Under the pieces are notes generated by a model. That model did no database searches. It saw only the letters and a list, made by a program, of their open reading frames with translations, and had not been told where the DNA came from. A stretch of DNA of 64,000 bases. Origin: MW101C3 sp943367595 (GTDB lineage: Bacteria; Cyanobacteriota; Cyanobacteriia; PCC-6307; Cyanobiaceae). The stretch spans positions 1 to 64,000 of the forward strand of contig CALRJS020000006.1 of NCBI GenBank assembly GCA_943367595.1, given 5' to 3'. Numbering within the stretch: position 1 is the first letter of the stretch; each line of letters starts with the position of its first letter. Positions 14,596 to 23,428 of the stretch are shown here, one piece after another. Position numbers and translations under genes: made by a program.

Positions 14596-15266
14596 CAGGA
14601 GGGATCCCTGGGGGGCTCACCCAGATCCTTGAAGGTGTCCTTGAGGACCGTGCGGGCCGCAAGCTGGCGGCGGGTCTGGTCGAGCAGGGCGAATTCCTGC
14701 CGCAGCCGCTCGCCGGTATCGGTGAGCTCCAGCAGGCTCTGCTGGTGATCGGCCACGGGGCCGCCCAGATGGGAACCGATCCAGAACGAGAGCTCCCGGG
14801 GCAGGTCAGGCAGGTCGTTGGGCAGGCTGCTGGGCCGGCCCACGAGCTTGCCGGTGAGGTCGACCACATCCCGCAGGGCCTGGGTCACGTTGCCGGCCAA
14901 GGCGTTGAGAGCTTCCGGGCTCTCATCGGTTTCGTCTTCGATCCAGCTCACCATGCCCACCCGGAACGGGGCCTCCCGTACCACTTCAAGCACACGGAAA
15001 CGCTGCTGCCCCATGGTCACGATGTTGCTGCGATCGTCTTCCTGGGTCTGGCACTGGAGGATTTCCGCGCAGCAGCCCACGGAAGCCATCTTCTTTTCCT
15101 GTGGGTCCCAGCGGATCACCCCGAAGCGGCGATCTGTCTGCAGGACCGTTTGCAGGAGCATGCGGTAGCGAGGCTCGAAGATGTGCAGCGGCAGCACTTC
15201 CTGCGGAAACAGAACCACATCTGGCAGGGGGAATAGGGGGAGTTCCCTCACGGCCAGATCAGTCAC
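14595..15266 (-). CDS. LON substrate-binding (N-terminal) domain protein
   Basis: A 223-residue cytosolic protein made of the N-terminal domain of Lon protease without its ATPase or protease parts. It opens with RELPLFPLPDVVLFPQEVLPLHIFEPRYR, typical for the family (given as separate pieces RELPLFPLPD and LPLHIFEPRYR). Later segments are GCCAEIL and GQQRFRVLEV. A second half of about 90 residues is helical. Stand-alone LON-domain proteins are conserved in cyanobacteria, but their role is not established. The stop overlaps the start of the methyltransferase gene. Confidence 0.85.
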   Translation of the reverse strand: MTDLAVRELPLFPLPDVVLFPQEVLPLHIFEPRYRMLLQTVLQTDRRFGVIRWDPQEKKMASVGCCAEILQCQTQEDDRSNIVTMGQQRFRVLEVVREAPFRVGMVSWIEDETDESPEALNALAGNVTQALRDVVDLTGKLVGRPSSLPNDLPDLPRELSFWIGSHLGGPVADHQQSLLELTDTGERLRQEFALLDQTRRQLAARTVLKDTFKDLGEPPRDPS

Positions 15267-15473
15267 GGATGGGTGGGTGGAGAAAGGGCGGAAAAACGGA
15301 TGGATGGGAACAGAAGGCCTGAAAGGGACTGTGCCCGTTTGCTTTGCCAGGGAGAGGCAGCGAGGAGTGTGTTGCGTCGATGCTCGAAAAAGACATCACG
15401 ACACTGGCTGGCGCTGGCTGCGCCGGCCTTGGCAGTTCCTGAAGCGCTGGGCAGCCTGACGGAGCGATTCTAG

Positions 15474-15505
15474 AAAAAACAAAGCCCGCCGGGGAAACAG
15501 GCGGG
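15474..15505 (-). terminator. Rho-independent terminator of the str operon
   Basis: On the minus strand a 6-bp stem CCCGCC/GGCGGG with a 9-base loop is followed by CTTTGTTTTTT. It lies about 390 bp beyond the rpsJ stop with no gene in between, so the str-operon transcript would include the whole 25-bp repeat array in its 3' untranslated region. No T-run is found on the other strand. Confidence 0.75.
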
Positions 15506-15558
15506 GAGAGCCGTCAACGGGGCGCGGTCAGCAGCCTGGGGAAGCGACTTCTAGTGCC

Positions 15559-15710
15559 GCCAGGGGAAACCGACCCTGGATCAGCCAAGGGAAACGGAGC
15601 CTGGAGCAGCCAGGGCAACCGAATTCTTGACCATCGAGGGGGGGAGCGAATTCTGGACCAGCCAGGCGCGGCCACTTCAGGATCAGCCAGGCGCGGCTGT
15701 TCCTGTCCGG
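15559..15710. repeat. Six-copy 25-bp tandem repeat array downstream of rpsJ
   Basis: Contiguous units at 15559-15583, 15584-15608, 15609-15633, 15634-15660 (27 bp), 15661-15685 and 15686-15710. Each begins GCCAGG or GCCAAGG and most end in CTGGA(T/C/G)CA; the middle varies between GGAAACCGA, GCAACCGAATT and CGCGGCCACTT. Units 3 and 4 share CGAATTCT, and 5 and 6 share GCCAGGCGCGGC. There are no spacers, so it is not a CRISPR array. Confidence 0.85.
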
Positions 15711-15893
15711 TTCGGTTTCAGGCCGCGTTGAGGTTTCGCCAGCAGGGTTTTGCGCCGTCGGGTTTCTGCCGGTTGCAGGTTCAATACCCTGCAGGCGCGC
15801 TGCAGGCTTCCATCCACCTTGAGGCTTCAAGCCCCAAAGTGGCTTCAAGCCCCTGAAACAGTCAGGTGTCTTCAGGGGCGGGGCCGAAGCTGC

Positions 15894-16214
15894 TCAGAGC
15901 TTGACTTCGATATCGACGCCGCTCGGCAGATCGAGCTTCATCAGCGCGTCGATCGTTTTCGAAGAAGGGCTGTAGATGTCGATGATGCGGCGGTGGGTGC
16001 GGGTTTCGAAGTGCTCACGGGAGTCTTTGTCCACGTGGGGGGAGCGAAGCACGCAGTAGATCTTGCGCTTGGTGGGCAGCGGGATGGGGCCGATGGCCGT
16101 GGCGGCGGTGTGATCGGCGGTTTCGATGATTTTTTCGCAGGAGAGATCCAGCATGCGGCGGTCGAACGCCTTGAGACGGATGCGGATCTTCTGCTGAGCG
16201 ATGGCGGTGGACAT
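15894..16214 (-). CDS. rpsJ: 30S ribosomal protein S10
   Basis: A 106-residue S10, the small-subunit protein that in other bacteria also acts as NusE in antitermination. The family core is clear: IRIRLKAFDRRMLD, ATAIGPIPLPTKRKIYCVLRSPH, REHFETRTHRR and the IDALMKLDLPSGVDIEVKL end. It lies after tuf, 177 bp downstream on the same strand, rather than at the head of the S10 cluster; this is the cyanobacterial and plastid arrangement. The ATG at 16214 was chosen because the preceding open frame has no S10 sequence. Confidence 0.97.
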   Translation of the reverse strand: MSTAIAQQKIRIRLKAFDRRMLDLSCEKIIETADHTAATAIGPIPLPTKRKIYCVLRSPHVDKDSREHFETRTHRRIIDIYSPSSKTIDALMKLDLPSGVDIEVKL

Positions 16215-16391
16215 GGGGAACTGCGGGTGAGGCATCCGCCAGCTAGAACGCTGCCGGTGCAGAAAATGATGAATCAGGGTTGAACCCTGAATTGCCGAGG
16301 TGCGAGTGGCCTGACAGCCGGGTCGGTTAAGCCGAGGGGGGAGAAGCCTGCACGCAGGCACGCCCCCCAAGGCCAAAACCCTAGATCAGGA

Positions 16392-17621
16392 TCATTCCAC
16401 GATCTTGGACACCACGCCCGCACCGATGGTGCGGCCGCCTTCGCGGATGGCGAAGCGCATGCCCTGCTCAATCGCCACCGGGCAGATCAGCTCGGCAGAC
16501 ATCTTGATGCGGTCACCGGGCATCACCATCTCCACGTTGGTGCCGTCGTCGGCGGTGAAGGCCGTGATCTGGCCGGTCACGTCGGTGGTGCGGATGTAGA
16601 ACTGCGGGCGATAGCCGGCGAAGAAGGGGGTGTGACGGCCGCCTTCTTCCTTCTTCAGAACGTAGACCTCACCTTCGAACTTGGTGTGGGGCTTGATCGA
16701 GTTGGGCTTGACCAGCACCATCCCGCGTTCGATGTCCTCCTTCTGGATGCCGCGCAGGAGCAGGCCGACGTTGTCGCCCGCCATACCTTCATCGAGCAGC
16801 TTGCGGAACATCTCGACCCCGGTGACGGTGGTTTCGCGGGTGTCCTTGATGCCGACGATCTGAACGGTTTCGCCAACCTTCACCTTGCCACGCTCGATCC
16901 GGCCGGTGGCCACGGTGCCACGACCGGTGATCGAGAACACGTCTTCGACAGCCATCAGGAAAGGCTTGTCGATTTCGCGCTCGGGTTCGGGGATGGATTC
17001 ATCCACCGCGTCCATGAGGTCAAGGATCTTGTCGACCCATTCATTGTCACCACGGGTGCCTTTGCCGCCCCCTTGGATGAACTCGAGAGCCTTCAGCGCG
17101 GAGCCGGCCACGATGGGGATGTCGTCGCCGGGGAAGTCGTAGCTGCTGAGCAGCTCACGCATTTCCAGTTCGACGAGCTCGAGGATTTCCTCGTCATCGA
17201 CCATGTCCTTCTTGTTCAGGAACACCACCAGGGCGGGCACCCCCACCTGCTTGGCCAGCAGGATGTGTTCCTTGGTCTGGGCCATGGGGCCGTCGGTGGC
17301 GGCCACCACCAGGATGGCGCCGTCCATCTGGGCGGCACCCGTGATCATGTTCTTGACGTAGTCCGCGTGACCCGGGCAGTCGACGTGGGCGTAGTGACGG
17401 CCTTCGGTCTCATACTCGACGTGGGCGGTATTGATGGTGATGCCCCGTTCCTTCTCCTCAGGAGCACCGTCGATGTCGTCGTAGGCCTGAGCTTTCGCTT
17501 GGCCAAGGGATGCCAGCACGTTGGTGATGGCGGCGGTGAGGGTGGTTTTGCCGTGGTCAACGTGGCCGATGGTGCCGATGTTGACGTGAGGTTTGTTCCT
17601 CTGAAACTTCTCGCGAGCCAT
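16392..17621 (-). CDS. tuf: Elongation factor Tu
   Basis: EF-Tu carries aminoacyl-tRNA to the ribosome. The 409-residue protein begins MAREKFQRNKPHVNIGTIGHVD, followed by the P-loop HVDHGKT, the switch segment RGITINTAHVEY, DCPGHADY and the NKKD guanine-binding motif. It has full domains II and III and ends in VVSKIVE. The length is as expected for cyanobacteria. It lies 40 bp after fusA in the str operon. Confidence 0.98.
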   Translation of the reverse strand: MAREKFQRNKPHVNIGTIGHVDHGKTTLTAAITNVLASLGQAKAQAYDDIDGAPEEKERGITINTAHVEYETEGRHYAHVDCPGHADYVKNMITGAAQMDGAILVVAATDGPMAQTKEHILLAKQVGVPALVVFLNKKDMVDDEEILELVELEMRELLSSYDFPGDDIPIVAGSALKALEFIQGGGKGTRGDNEWVDKILDLMDAVDESIPEPEREIDKPFLMAVEDVFSITGRGTVATGRIERGKVKVGETVQIVGIKDTRETTVTGVEMFRKLLDEGMAGDNVGLLLRGIQKEDIERGMVLVKPNSIKPHTKFEGEVYVLKKEEGGRHTPFFAGYRPQFYIRTTDVTGQITAFTADDGTNVEMVMPGDRIKMSAELICPVAIEQGMRFAIREGGRTIGAGVVSKIVE

Positions 17622-17661
17622 TGAAGGAAAGAATCGGGGGTGTTGGTTGGGGGGTGAGAGA

Positions 17662-19737
17662 TCAGGAATTGCCCTGATTCTTGGAGATGATGGCCTCAGC
17701 GACATTGCGAGGAACTTCCTCGTAATGGCTGAACTCCATCGAGAAAATACCCCGACCCTGGGTCATGGATCGGAGCTGGGTGGCGTAGCCGAACATCTCG
17801 GCCAGGGGCACCTTGGTTTGGACTTTGGATTGTCCGTTGTCGATGGACTGGCCTTCGACCTGCCCGCGACGTGAGGAGAGGTCGCCGATCACTGAACCGA
17901 GGTAGTCCTCGGGGATCTCGACTTCCACCTTCATCATCGGCTCAAGGAGTACAGGATTGCACTTCTTGACGCCGTCCTTGAAGGCCATCGAACCAGCGAT
18001 CTTGAAAGCCATCTCCGAAGAGTCGACATCGTGGTAGGACCCGTCCACCATGGTGACCTTCACATCGATCATCGGGAAACCGGCAACCACGCCGGACTGG
18101 CAGGTTTCCTTCATGCCGTTTTCGGCAGGACCGATGTATTCCTTCGGCACGATGCCGCCGACGATCTTGTTGACGAACTCAAAGCCGGAACCGGGTTCAC
18201 CCGGCTCCATTTCGATCACCACGTGGCCGTACTGGCCTTTGCCGCCGGTCTGGCGGGCGAACTTGCCTTCACCTTTGGCCTTGCCGCGGATCGTTTCGCG
18301 GTAAGACACCTGCGGAGCGCCGATGTTGGCTTCCACCTTGAACTCCCGCAGCATGCGATCCACAAGGATTTCCAGGTGAAGCTCGCCCATGCCGGCGATC
18401 ACGGTCTGGCCGGTTTCGGGGTCGGTGGAAACGCGGAAGGTGGGATCTTCCTCGGAGAGGGATTGCAGTGCCTTGGAGAGTTTCTCCATGTCGCCCTTGG
18501 TCTTTGGCTCCACTGCCACAGAAATCACCGGTTCTGGGATGAACAGGGATTCCAGAATGATGGGCGCACTCTCCACGCAGAGCGTGTCGCCGGTGGTGGT
18601 GTCCTTGAGGCCGAGAACGGCCCCAAGATCGCCAGCGCGCAGTTCGTCGACTTCTTCCCGATCGTCGGCTTTGAGCAGGATCAGTCGGGAGATCCGCTCC
18701 TTCTTGTCTTTGGTGCTGTTCATCACATAGCTGCCCTTCTGCAGCACCCCGGAATACATCCTCACGAAGGTGAGCTTGCCGTAGGGGTCGGCCATCACCT
18801 TGAAGGCCAGTGCGCTGAAGGGCGCATTGTCGTCGCAGGGACGGTTGGACTCGGTGCCATCGGGCAGCAGGCCGGTGATCGGCGGAACGTCCACCGGTGC
18901 GGGCAGGTAGTCGACGACAGCGTCGAGCACCAGTTGCACCCCTTTGTTCTTGAAGGCGGATCCGCAGAGCATCGGCACCAGGCCGTGCTTCACCACGCCG
19001 ACGCGAATGCCCTTGACCAGTTGCTCGTCGGTGAGTTCGCCGTTTTCAAGGTAGATGTCGAGGAGCTCCTCATCGGTTTCGGCCACCGATTCCATCAGCT
19101 TGCCGCGCCAGAGTGCGGCTTCTTCCTTCATGTCGTCGGGGATGTCTCCCTCGAGGATGTCGGTGCCGAGATCATTCGTGTAGATGATCGCCTTCTGGCG
19201 CACCAAGTCGATGATGCCCTTGAGTTCTCCTTCTGCTCCGATCGGCAGCTGGATCGGTGCCGCGTTGGCCTTCAGGCGATCCTTGATCTGGTCGTAGACC
19301 TTCAGGAAGTTGGCGCCCGTGCGGTCCATCTTGTTGACGAACACGATGCGGGGCACGTTGTAGCGGTCGGCCTGCCGCCACACGGTTTCGGACTGGGGCT
19401 GGACGCCACCCACGGCGCAGAACACAGCCACCACCCCATCGAGAACCCGCATCGACCGCTCCACTTCAATCGTGAAGTCGACGTGGCCGGGGGTATCGAT
19501 GATGTTGATGCGGTTGTCCTTCCAGCTGGTGGAAATGGCCGCCGCAGTGATGGTGATGCCGCGCTCACGCTCCTGCTCCATCCAGTCGGTGACGGCAGCG
19601 CCATCGTGCACCTCGCCCATCTTGTGGACGACACCTGAGTAGAAGAGAATCCGCTCGGTGGTGGTGGTTTTGCCCGCGTCAATGTGGGCGGCAATCCCGA
19701 TATTTCTGACGCGTTCCAGGGGGTAGGCGCGGGCCAC
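17662..19737 (-). CDS. fusA: Elongation factor G
   Basis: The translocation GTPase. The 691-residue product begins at GTG as (V)ARAYPLERVRNIGIAAHID. It contains the P-loop AHIDAGKTTTT, the RGITIT switch, DTPGHVDF and NKMD motifs, and the domain IV segment GKGQYGHVVIEM. GTG at 19737 reproduces the standard cyanobacterial N terminus and length; an in-frame start ten codons upstream has no family support. It sits between rpsG (100 bp upstream) and tuf. Confidence 0.97.
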   Translation of the reverse strand: MARAYPLERVRNIGIAAHIDAGKTTTTERILFYSGVVHKMGEVHDGAAVTDWMEQERERGITITAAAISTSWKDNRINIIDTPGHVDFTIEVERSMRVLDGVVAVFCAVGGVQPQSETVWRQADRYNVPRIVFVNKMDRTGANFLKVYDQIKDRLKANAAPIQLPIGAEGELKGIIDLVRQKAIIYTNDLGTDILEGDIPDDMKEEAALWRGKLMESVAETDEELLDIYLENGELTDEQLVKGIRVGVVKHGLVPMLCGSAFKNKGVQLVLDAVVDYLPAPVDVPPITGLLPDGTESNRPCDDNAPFSALAFKVMADPYGKLTFVRMYSGVLQKGSYVMNSTKDKKERISRLILLKADDREEVDELRAGDLGAVLGLKDTTTGDTLCVESAPIILESLFIPEPVISVAVEPKTKGDMEKLSKALQSLSEEDPTFRVSTDPETGQTVIAGMGELHLEILVDRMLREFKVEANIGAPQVSYRETIRGKAKGEGKFARQTGGKGQYGHVVIEMEPGEPGSGFEFVNKIVGGIVPKEYIGPAENGMKETCQSGVVAGFPMIDVKVTMVDGSYHDVDSSEMAFKIAGSMAFKDGVKKCNPVLLEPMMKVEVEIPEDYLGSVIGDLSSRRGQVEGQSIDNGQSKVQTKVPLAEMFGYATQLRSMTQGRGIFSMEFSHYEEVPRNVAEAIISKNQGNS

Positions 19738-19837
19738 GAGCTGAGGTCTCCGAAGGGTGATCGACAAAAATGCGGAGTAAGTGTAAGGGTTGGCTCTGGT
19801 GTGCCGGGATTCCGCGATCCAGGCAGAGCCTCTGAAC

Positions 19838-20308
19838 TCAGTAGCGGTAGTGGGCGAAGGCTTTGTTCGCTTCTGCCATCTTGTGGGTTTCCTCGCGCTT
19901 GCGCACCGCGCTGCCGGCTTCGTTGGCCGCGTCCATCAGTTCACCCGCCAGCTTCTGGGCCATGCTGCGGCCGTTGCGGGCGCGCGAGAAGTTGACCAGC
20001 CAGCGGAGAGCCATGGCGGTGCCCCGCTCCTGACGCACTTCCATCGGCACCTGGTAGGTGGCGCCACCTACACGGCGGGCGCGCACTTCAACCAGGGGAG
20101 TGGCATTGCGCACGGCGGTTTCGAACACTTCCAGCGCATCGGCGCCGGTGCGCTCGCTGATCAGCCCGAAGGCATCAGAAAGAATCCGCTGGGCGGTGGA
20201 CTTTTTGCCGTGCTTCATCAGCCGGGCCACAACCATGGTTGCCAGCCTGCTGTTGAACTGGGGGTCGGGGAGAACCGGGCGCTTCTCGGCAGCGTTGCGG
20301 CGTGACAT
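19838..20308 (-). CDS. rpsG: 30S ribosomal protein S7
   Basis: A 156-residue S7, a primary 16S rRNA-binding protein that starts assembly of the 30S head. It opens MSRRNAAEKRPVLPDP and has MKHGKKSTAQRI, VGGATYQVPMEV and the ending HKMAEANKAFAHYRY. In other bacteria it represses its own operon. It follows rpsL by 46 bp. Confidence 0.97.
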   Translation of the reverse strand: MSRRNAAEKRPVLPDPQFNSRLATMVVARLMKHGKKSTAQRILSDAFGLISERTGADALEVFETAVRNATPLVEVRARRVGGATYQVPMEVRQERGTAMALRWLVNFSRARNGRSMAQKLAGELMDAANEAGSAVRKREETHKMAEANKAFAHYRY

Positions 20309-20354
20309 AAACCTGAGGAGAGGGAAGCGGGAAAGGGAAACGAGGAGGCAGGAC

Positions 20355-20729
20355 TCAGGCCTTGGGAGCCTTGGCGCCGTACTTGGAGCGGCTCTGACGG
20401 CGATCCTTCACACCGGAGGTGTCGAGGGTGCCGCGGATGATGTGGTAGCGGACCCCGGGCAGATCCTTGACCCGACCGCCGCGGATCAGCACGACGGAGT
20501 GCTCCTGCAGGTTGTGGCCGATGCCGGGGATGTAGGCGGTGACCTCAAAGCCGGAGGTGAGCCGCACGCGGGCCACCTTGCGAAGCGCCGAGTTGGGCTT
20601 CTTCGGCGTGGAGGTGTACACGCGGGTGCACACACCGCGGCGCTCGGGGCAGGCCCGCAGCGCTGGGGATTTGGTCTTGCGGGTGAGGCGTTGCCGCTCG
20701 GAGCGGATCAGCTGCTGGATCGTGGGCAT
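20355..20729 (-). CDS. rpsL: 30S ribosomal protein S12
   Basis: A 124-residue S12, the decoding-site protein in which changes give streptomycin resistance. The conserved segments are TPKKPNSALRKVARVRL, GHNLQEHSVVLIRGGRV and LPGVRYHIIRG. The Lys of TPKKPNS is wild type, so streptomycin sensitivity would be expected at that site. It begins the str operon proper; the upstream IscA-like gene ends 53 bp before it on the same strand. Confidence 0.97.
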   Translation of the reverse strand: MPTIQQLIRSERQRLTRKTKSPALRACPERRGVCTRVYTSTPKKPNSALRKVARVRLTSGFEVTAYIPGIGHNLQEHSVVLIRGGRVKDLPGVRYHIIRGTLDTSGVKDRRQSRSKYGAKAPKA

Positions 20730-20782
20730 TGAGGGCCGGAGAGATGGGTCGGACGTCCGACCGTTTTCCACAATCCGCCACC

Positions 20783-21139
20783 TTACTTTGTCGTGGCACC
20801 CCGACGCCCTTGACGGCTGAAGGCGGCCCCGCACGGGCAGCACGCCACCCCCTCGCCCGGCCGGATCAGAAACCCGCCACCGCTGAGATCGCCGCGGTAA
20901 TCAAGGCTCAGGCCGGCCAGCTGGCCGATCTGGTCGGCGGGTGCATGCAGGGTGAGGCCATCGGCACGGGCCACAGGAGTGCCGGCCAGGTGCCCCGGAC
21001 GCAGGCGGATCACCCACTGCTCGCAGGTGCCCTCCACCAGATCGAGGTGCATCAGCCCCGGCGTGCCGGCCACAGCGGCCTGGCGACCGAGTTCGGCGGC
21101 GGCTGCCGCCGTCAGCTGCACGGTGAGGCCTCGCGGCAT
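20783..21139 (-). CDS. HesB/IscA-like protein
   Basis: A 118-residue protein of the A-type iron-sulfur carrier fold. The visible family parts are LTAAAAAELGRQA, LDYRGDLSGGGFLI, and a C-terminal CPCG cluster that matches the CxC of IscA proteins. The first metal-binding Cys is offset (EGTCEQW instead of GCSG), so this is a divergent member, and cluster binding is an inference. It sits immediately upstream of rpsL on the same strand. ATG at 21139 fits the family start; the longer open frame upstream lacks similarity. Confidence 0.7.
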   Translation of the reverse strand: MPRGLTVQLTAAAAAELGRQAAVAGTPGLMHLDLVEGTCEQWVIRLRPGHLAGTPVARADGLTLHAPADQIGQLAGLSLDYRGDLSGGGFLIRPGEGVACCPCGAAFSRQGRRGATTK

Positions 21140-21275
21140 GGGAGAACTCAGCAAGGACGGGGTGGCGGCCTTCACTCTGGCAGCGCCTCGACCCTGTCGA
21201 GCTGTCCGGCCATGGGAAGCCTTCGCGCAGCATGCAGGTTCAAGACCGGAGCCCGCGGGTCTGCGGTAGGCCCGC

Positions 21276-21347
21276 GTTACGCCGCGGCCCACCGTTACGC
21301 AGCGCTCCACCGTTACGCAACAGCTCGCTGTTATGCAGCGGTCTCAA
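21276..21347. repeat. Four 18-bp tandem repeats
   Basis: Exact 18-bp periodicity at 21276-21293, 21294-21311, 21312-21329 and 21330-21347. Each unit begins GTTACGC or GTTATGC; units 1 and 2 end CCACC. The array lies between the IscA-like gene (start 21139) and the phosphodiester glycosidase gene, and its last unit runs over the stop codon of the latter. The rest of the gap, 21140-21275, shows nothing else. Confidence 0.8.
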
Positions 21348-23302
21348 GGGGAGCTGGCTGTGGAGGCCTCTGAGGCGTCGGCGGCGCGGGAGGGGTCACG
21401 CGGCACCAGGCCCAGGCCGTTGTGGATGCGGGCGGCCACCCCTCGGCCCTGCACCGACAACGTGCCGGAGAGCATCAGGCCTGTGGAGCTGCCGCCATCG
21501 AGGTTGAGCGCATCGCGCAGGCCCAGCTGCTGCAGCAGCTGGGCTGTTTCCCGCAGGGTGGGCCCTGCATGTTCGACCCCCTGGAGGGTGAGGAGCCAGA
21601 TCTGAGAGCCATCGCTGGCGATCACCGTGCGGGGCGCCCCCTGCTGCAGGAAAGCGGCGCTGAAGCCTTCGGCGCTGCCATTGAGCACGGTGCGCCCGTT
21701 CAGCAACAGCAACGGACCACCCCCGAGCACCGAGCTGCTCTGGCCGAGCGGATGGGTGGGCTGGCTGCTCAGGCTCAGCCTGCTGCCCACGTCCCACGGC
21801 GGCTCAACCCCGCCCCGCCCCACCAGCAGCACGTCCTCGGGGCCAAGCGCGATGCCTTGTTCCAGCTGGGCACTGTTGAACTGTTGCCGCACCACGTTGC
21901 CGTTGAGCAACAGGGCCGTTTCTCCGCCGCTGATCGCCCGATAGCTCCGCCCCCATTCGGCGGTGTAGCGCGCCAGGCCTCGCTGCACAAAGCCGCTGTT
22001 GAGGGCCATCACCGGCAGGCGCTGGCCGCTGCAGTCACTCACCCATTCCGTGAGGCTCAGCCAGCCGAACTGCGGCACGGCGCCGTCCTGCCAGCCCACG
22101 GCCCCCCGGTTGAGGATCGGTCCTGAAAGCCAGCGCCCGTCGTCTTTGAGGGCTCCCAGAGGCAGGCGCCGCACCCGGTTGAAGAACCCGCCGTTGATGG
22201 CCACCAGGGCCTGTTCCTGCCCTGCCAGCTGAGGAAGGGAGGTGAGGCCTTCCATCCCCTCGGCGCTGGTGAGCAGGCGCAGCTCCACAGGGCTGCTGCG
22301 GGGATCGAGCCGCACGCTGTTCACCAGCATGCGTCGGTTGCCCAGAGCGCGCACCTGTCGCTCCACGGTGATGCCCTTGTTGAGCAGGGCCTGCAGCTGG
22401 GCGGTGCTTGGCGCGGTGGCGCGCACCGGACCCGGAGCAGCACCGGCCAGATCAAGCACCACGCGGGCCGGCCCGCCCAGGGTGAGCACGGCCCCGGGGC
22501 CGCTGGCCGGCAAGGCGATCGTCAGGCCGTCGCTGCCAGGGCGCGCTTGCAGCCCGAGGGATTGCAGCTGGGCCAGCTGGGCCGGGGTGCTGCGGAGTGA
22601 CATCTGCAGTTCGCCAGCCTCGCGTCGCACGAACGCCGGGCCGCTCAGGTCGAGCACCACACGCCGCACGCCCGAGCTGGCGACCGCCCCGGGCGAGGAC
22701 ACCCGGATCTGCTCCAGCGTGGCCGCCGGCAGTTCCAGCCGCAGGGTGCCTCGCTCCTGCCGCTGCCAGCTCACGCCGGCATCCTTCAGCAGGCGGCTCA
22801 CATCCACGGCCACCTCGTCATCGAGGCTGCGCTGAGCCCCGGCAGGCACCAGCAGTGTGCGGCCGAACCACTCGAGTTCCAGTCCTCCTTGTGTGGACGA
22901 GCGGCTGGTGAAGCCCAGCTGACCCTCCAGCACTTCCAGGGGCAGCCATAGCTCCAGATCCCCCCGGCTGGCGGAGCCCCGCTGCTCCCAGCGGGCCGTC
23001 TGCCGGCGGCCGTTGATCTCCAGGCGCCCGCCGGTCTCAGCGGTGGGGGGTGTGCCGAAGCGTTGCGGCAGGGGCTGAGGTTCGAGGGCTGGGGGCGGCG
23101 GAACGGGCGGCGGCCAGCGGTTCTGTGCACCCGCGCCCGGAGCGATGAGCAGCGAGGCGGCGCAGAGGCTGCCGCTGAAGATCGCGCTCCCCAGCAGCAG
23201 CCCACGTTTCAGGCTGCCGATCACCTGGATGGCGCCAGGGCCGGCAACGGCTTCCCGCCCGGTCCGACGGGGGGAATCCGGCAATGGCGAAGGCCTCGGC
23301 AT
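21344..23302 (-). CDS. Exported phosphodiester glycosidase-domain (NAGPA/DUF2233) protein
   Basis: A 652-residue protein with an N-terminal hydrophobic segment (about 33-55, GLLLGSAIFSGSLCAASLL) ending near AGAQN, consistent with export or membrane anchoring. A proline-rich linker follows, then a region (about 95-330) with repeated VVLDLSGPA-type strands similar to AMIN cell-wall-binding domains. The C-terminal NAGPA domain holds VAINGGFFN and ALNLDGGSSTGLML. The family hydrolyses phosphodiester-linked sugars; the substrate here is unknown. It is divergent from the glutamate synthase gene, which starts 127 bp away. Confidence 0.8.
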   Translation of the reverse strand: MPRPSPLPDSPRRTGREAVAGPGAIQVIGSLKRGLLLGSAIFSGSLCAASLLIAPGAGAQNRWPPPVPPPPALEPQPLPQRFGTPPTAETGGRLEINGRRQTARWEQRGSASRGDLELWLPLEVLEGQLGFTSRSSTQGGLELEWFGRTLLVPAGAQRSLDDEVAVDVSRLLKDAGVSWQRQERGTLRLELPAATLEQIRVSSPGAVASSGVRRVVLDLSGPAFVRREAGELQMSLRSTPAQLAQLQSLGLQARPGSDGLTIALPASGPGAVLTLGGPARVVLDLAGAAPGPVRATAPSTAQLQALLNKGITVERQVRALGNRRMLVNSVRLDPRSSPVELRLLTSAEGMEGLTSLPQLAGQEQALVAINGGFFNRVRRLPLGALKDDGRWLSGPILNRGAVGWQDGAVPQFGWLSLTEWVSDCSGQRLPVMALNSGFVQRGLARYTAEWGRSYRAISGGETALLLNGNVVRQQFNSAQLEQGIALGPEDVLLVGRGGVEPPWDVGSRLSLSSQPTHPLGQSSSVLGGGPLLLLNGRTVLNGSAEGFSAAFLQQGAPRTVIASDGSQIWLLTLQGVEHAGPTLRETAQLLQQLGLRDALNLDGGSSTGLMLSGTLSVQGRGVAARIHNGLGLVPRDPSRAADASEASTASSP

Positions 23303-23428
23303 CAGGCCAGCTTCCGTTGGTGGTGAACGCTAACCCCGTAGGCCTGTCTCTAGAGTTCCCCTTCCTCAAGGAGCGGTCAATCCCGCAGTTCGGGTTTGCC
23401 GCCGGTCACCGCAGGTCTCTCCTGGGCT

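Larger units (their letters stand above)
15267..15893. other. 627-bp gene-free region with terminator and repeat array
   Basis: Between the LON-domain gene start (15266) and the rpsJ stop (15894) I see no credible gene. It contains the minus-strand terminator at 15474-15505 and the 25-bp repeat array at 15559-15710. A further short duplication at about 15821-15856 consists of two copies of GGCTTCAAGCCCC. Open frames here on both strands are rich in Pro, Gly and Trp and follow the repeats. The part from 15267 to 15470 shows nothing recognisable and should hold the LON gene promoter. Confidence 0.6.

Noticed and set aside
15559..15710. CRISPR array
   Set aside because: Units are contiguous without unique spacers, are only partly similar, and no cas gene is nearby.
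15528..15848. 106-codon minus-strand frame across the 25-bp array
   Set aside because: Its repetitive Pro/Trp-rich translation is explained by the DNA repeat; no start signal.
18031..19638. 535-codon open frame antisense to fusA
   Set aside because: His/Val/Gly-rich translation with no family features; an image of the EF-G coding strand.
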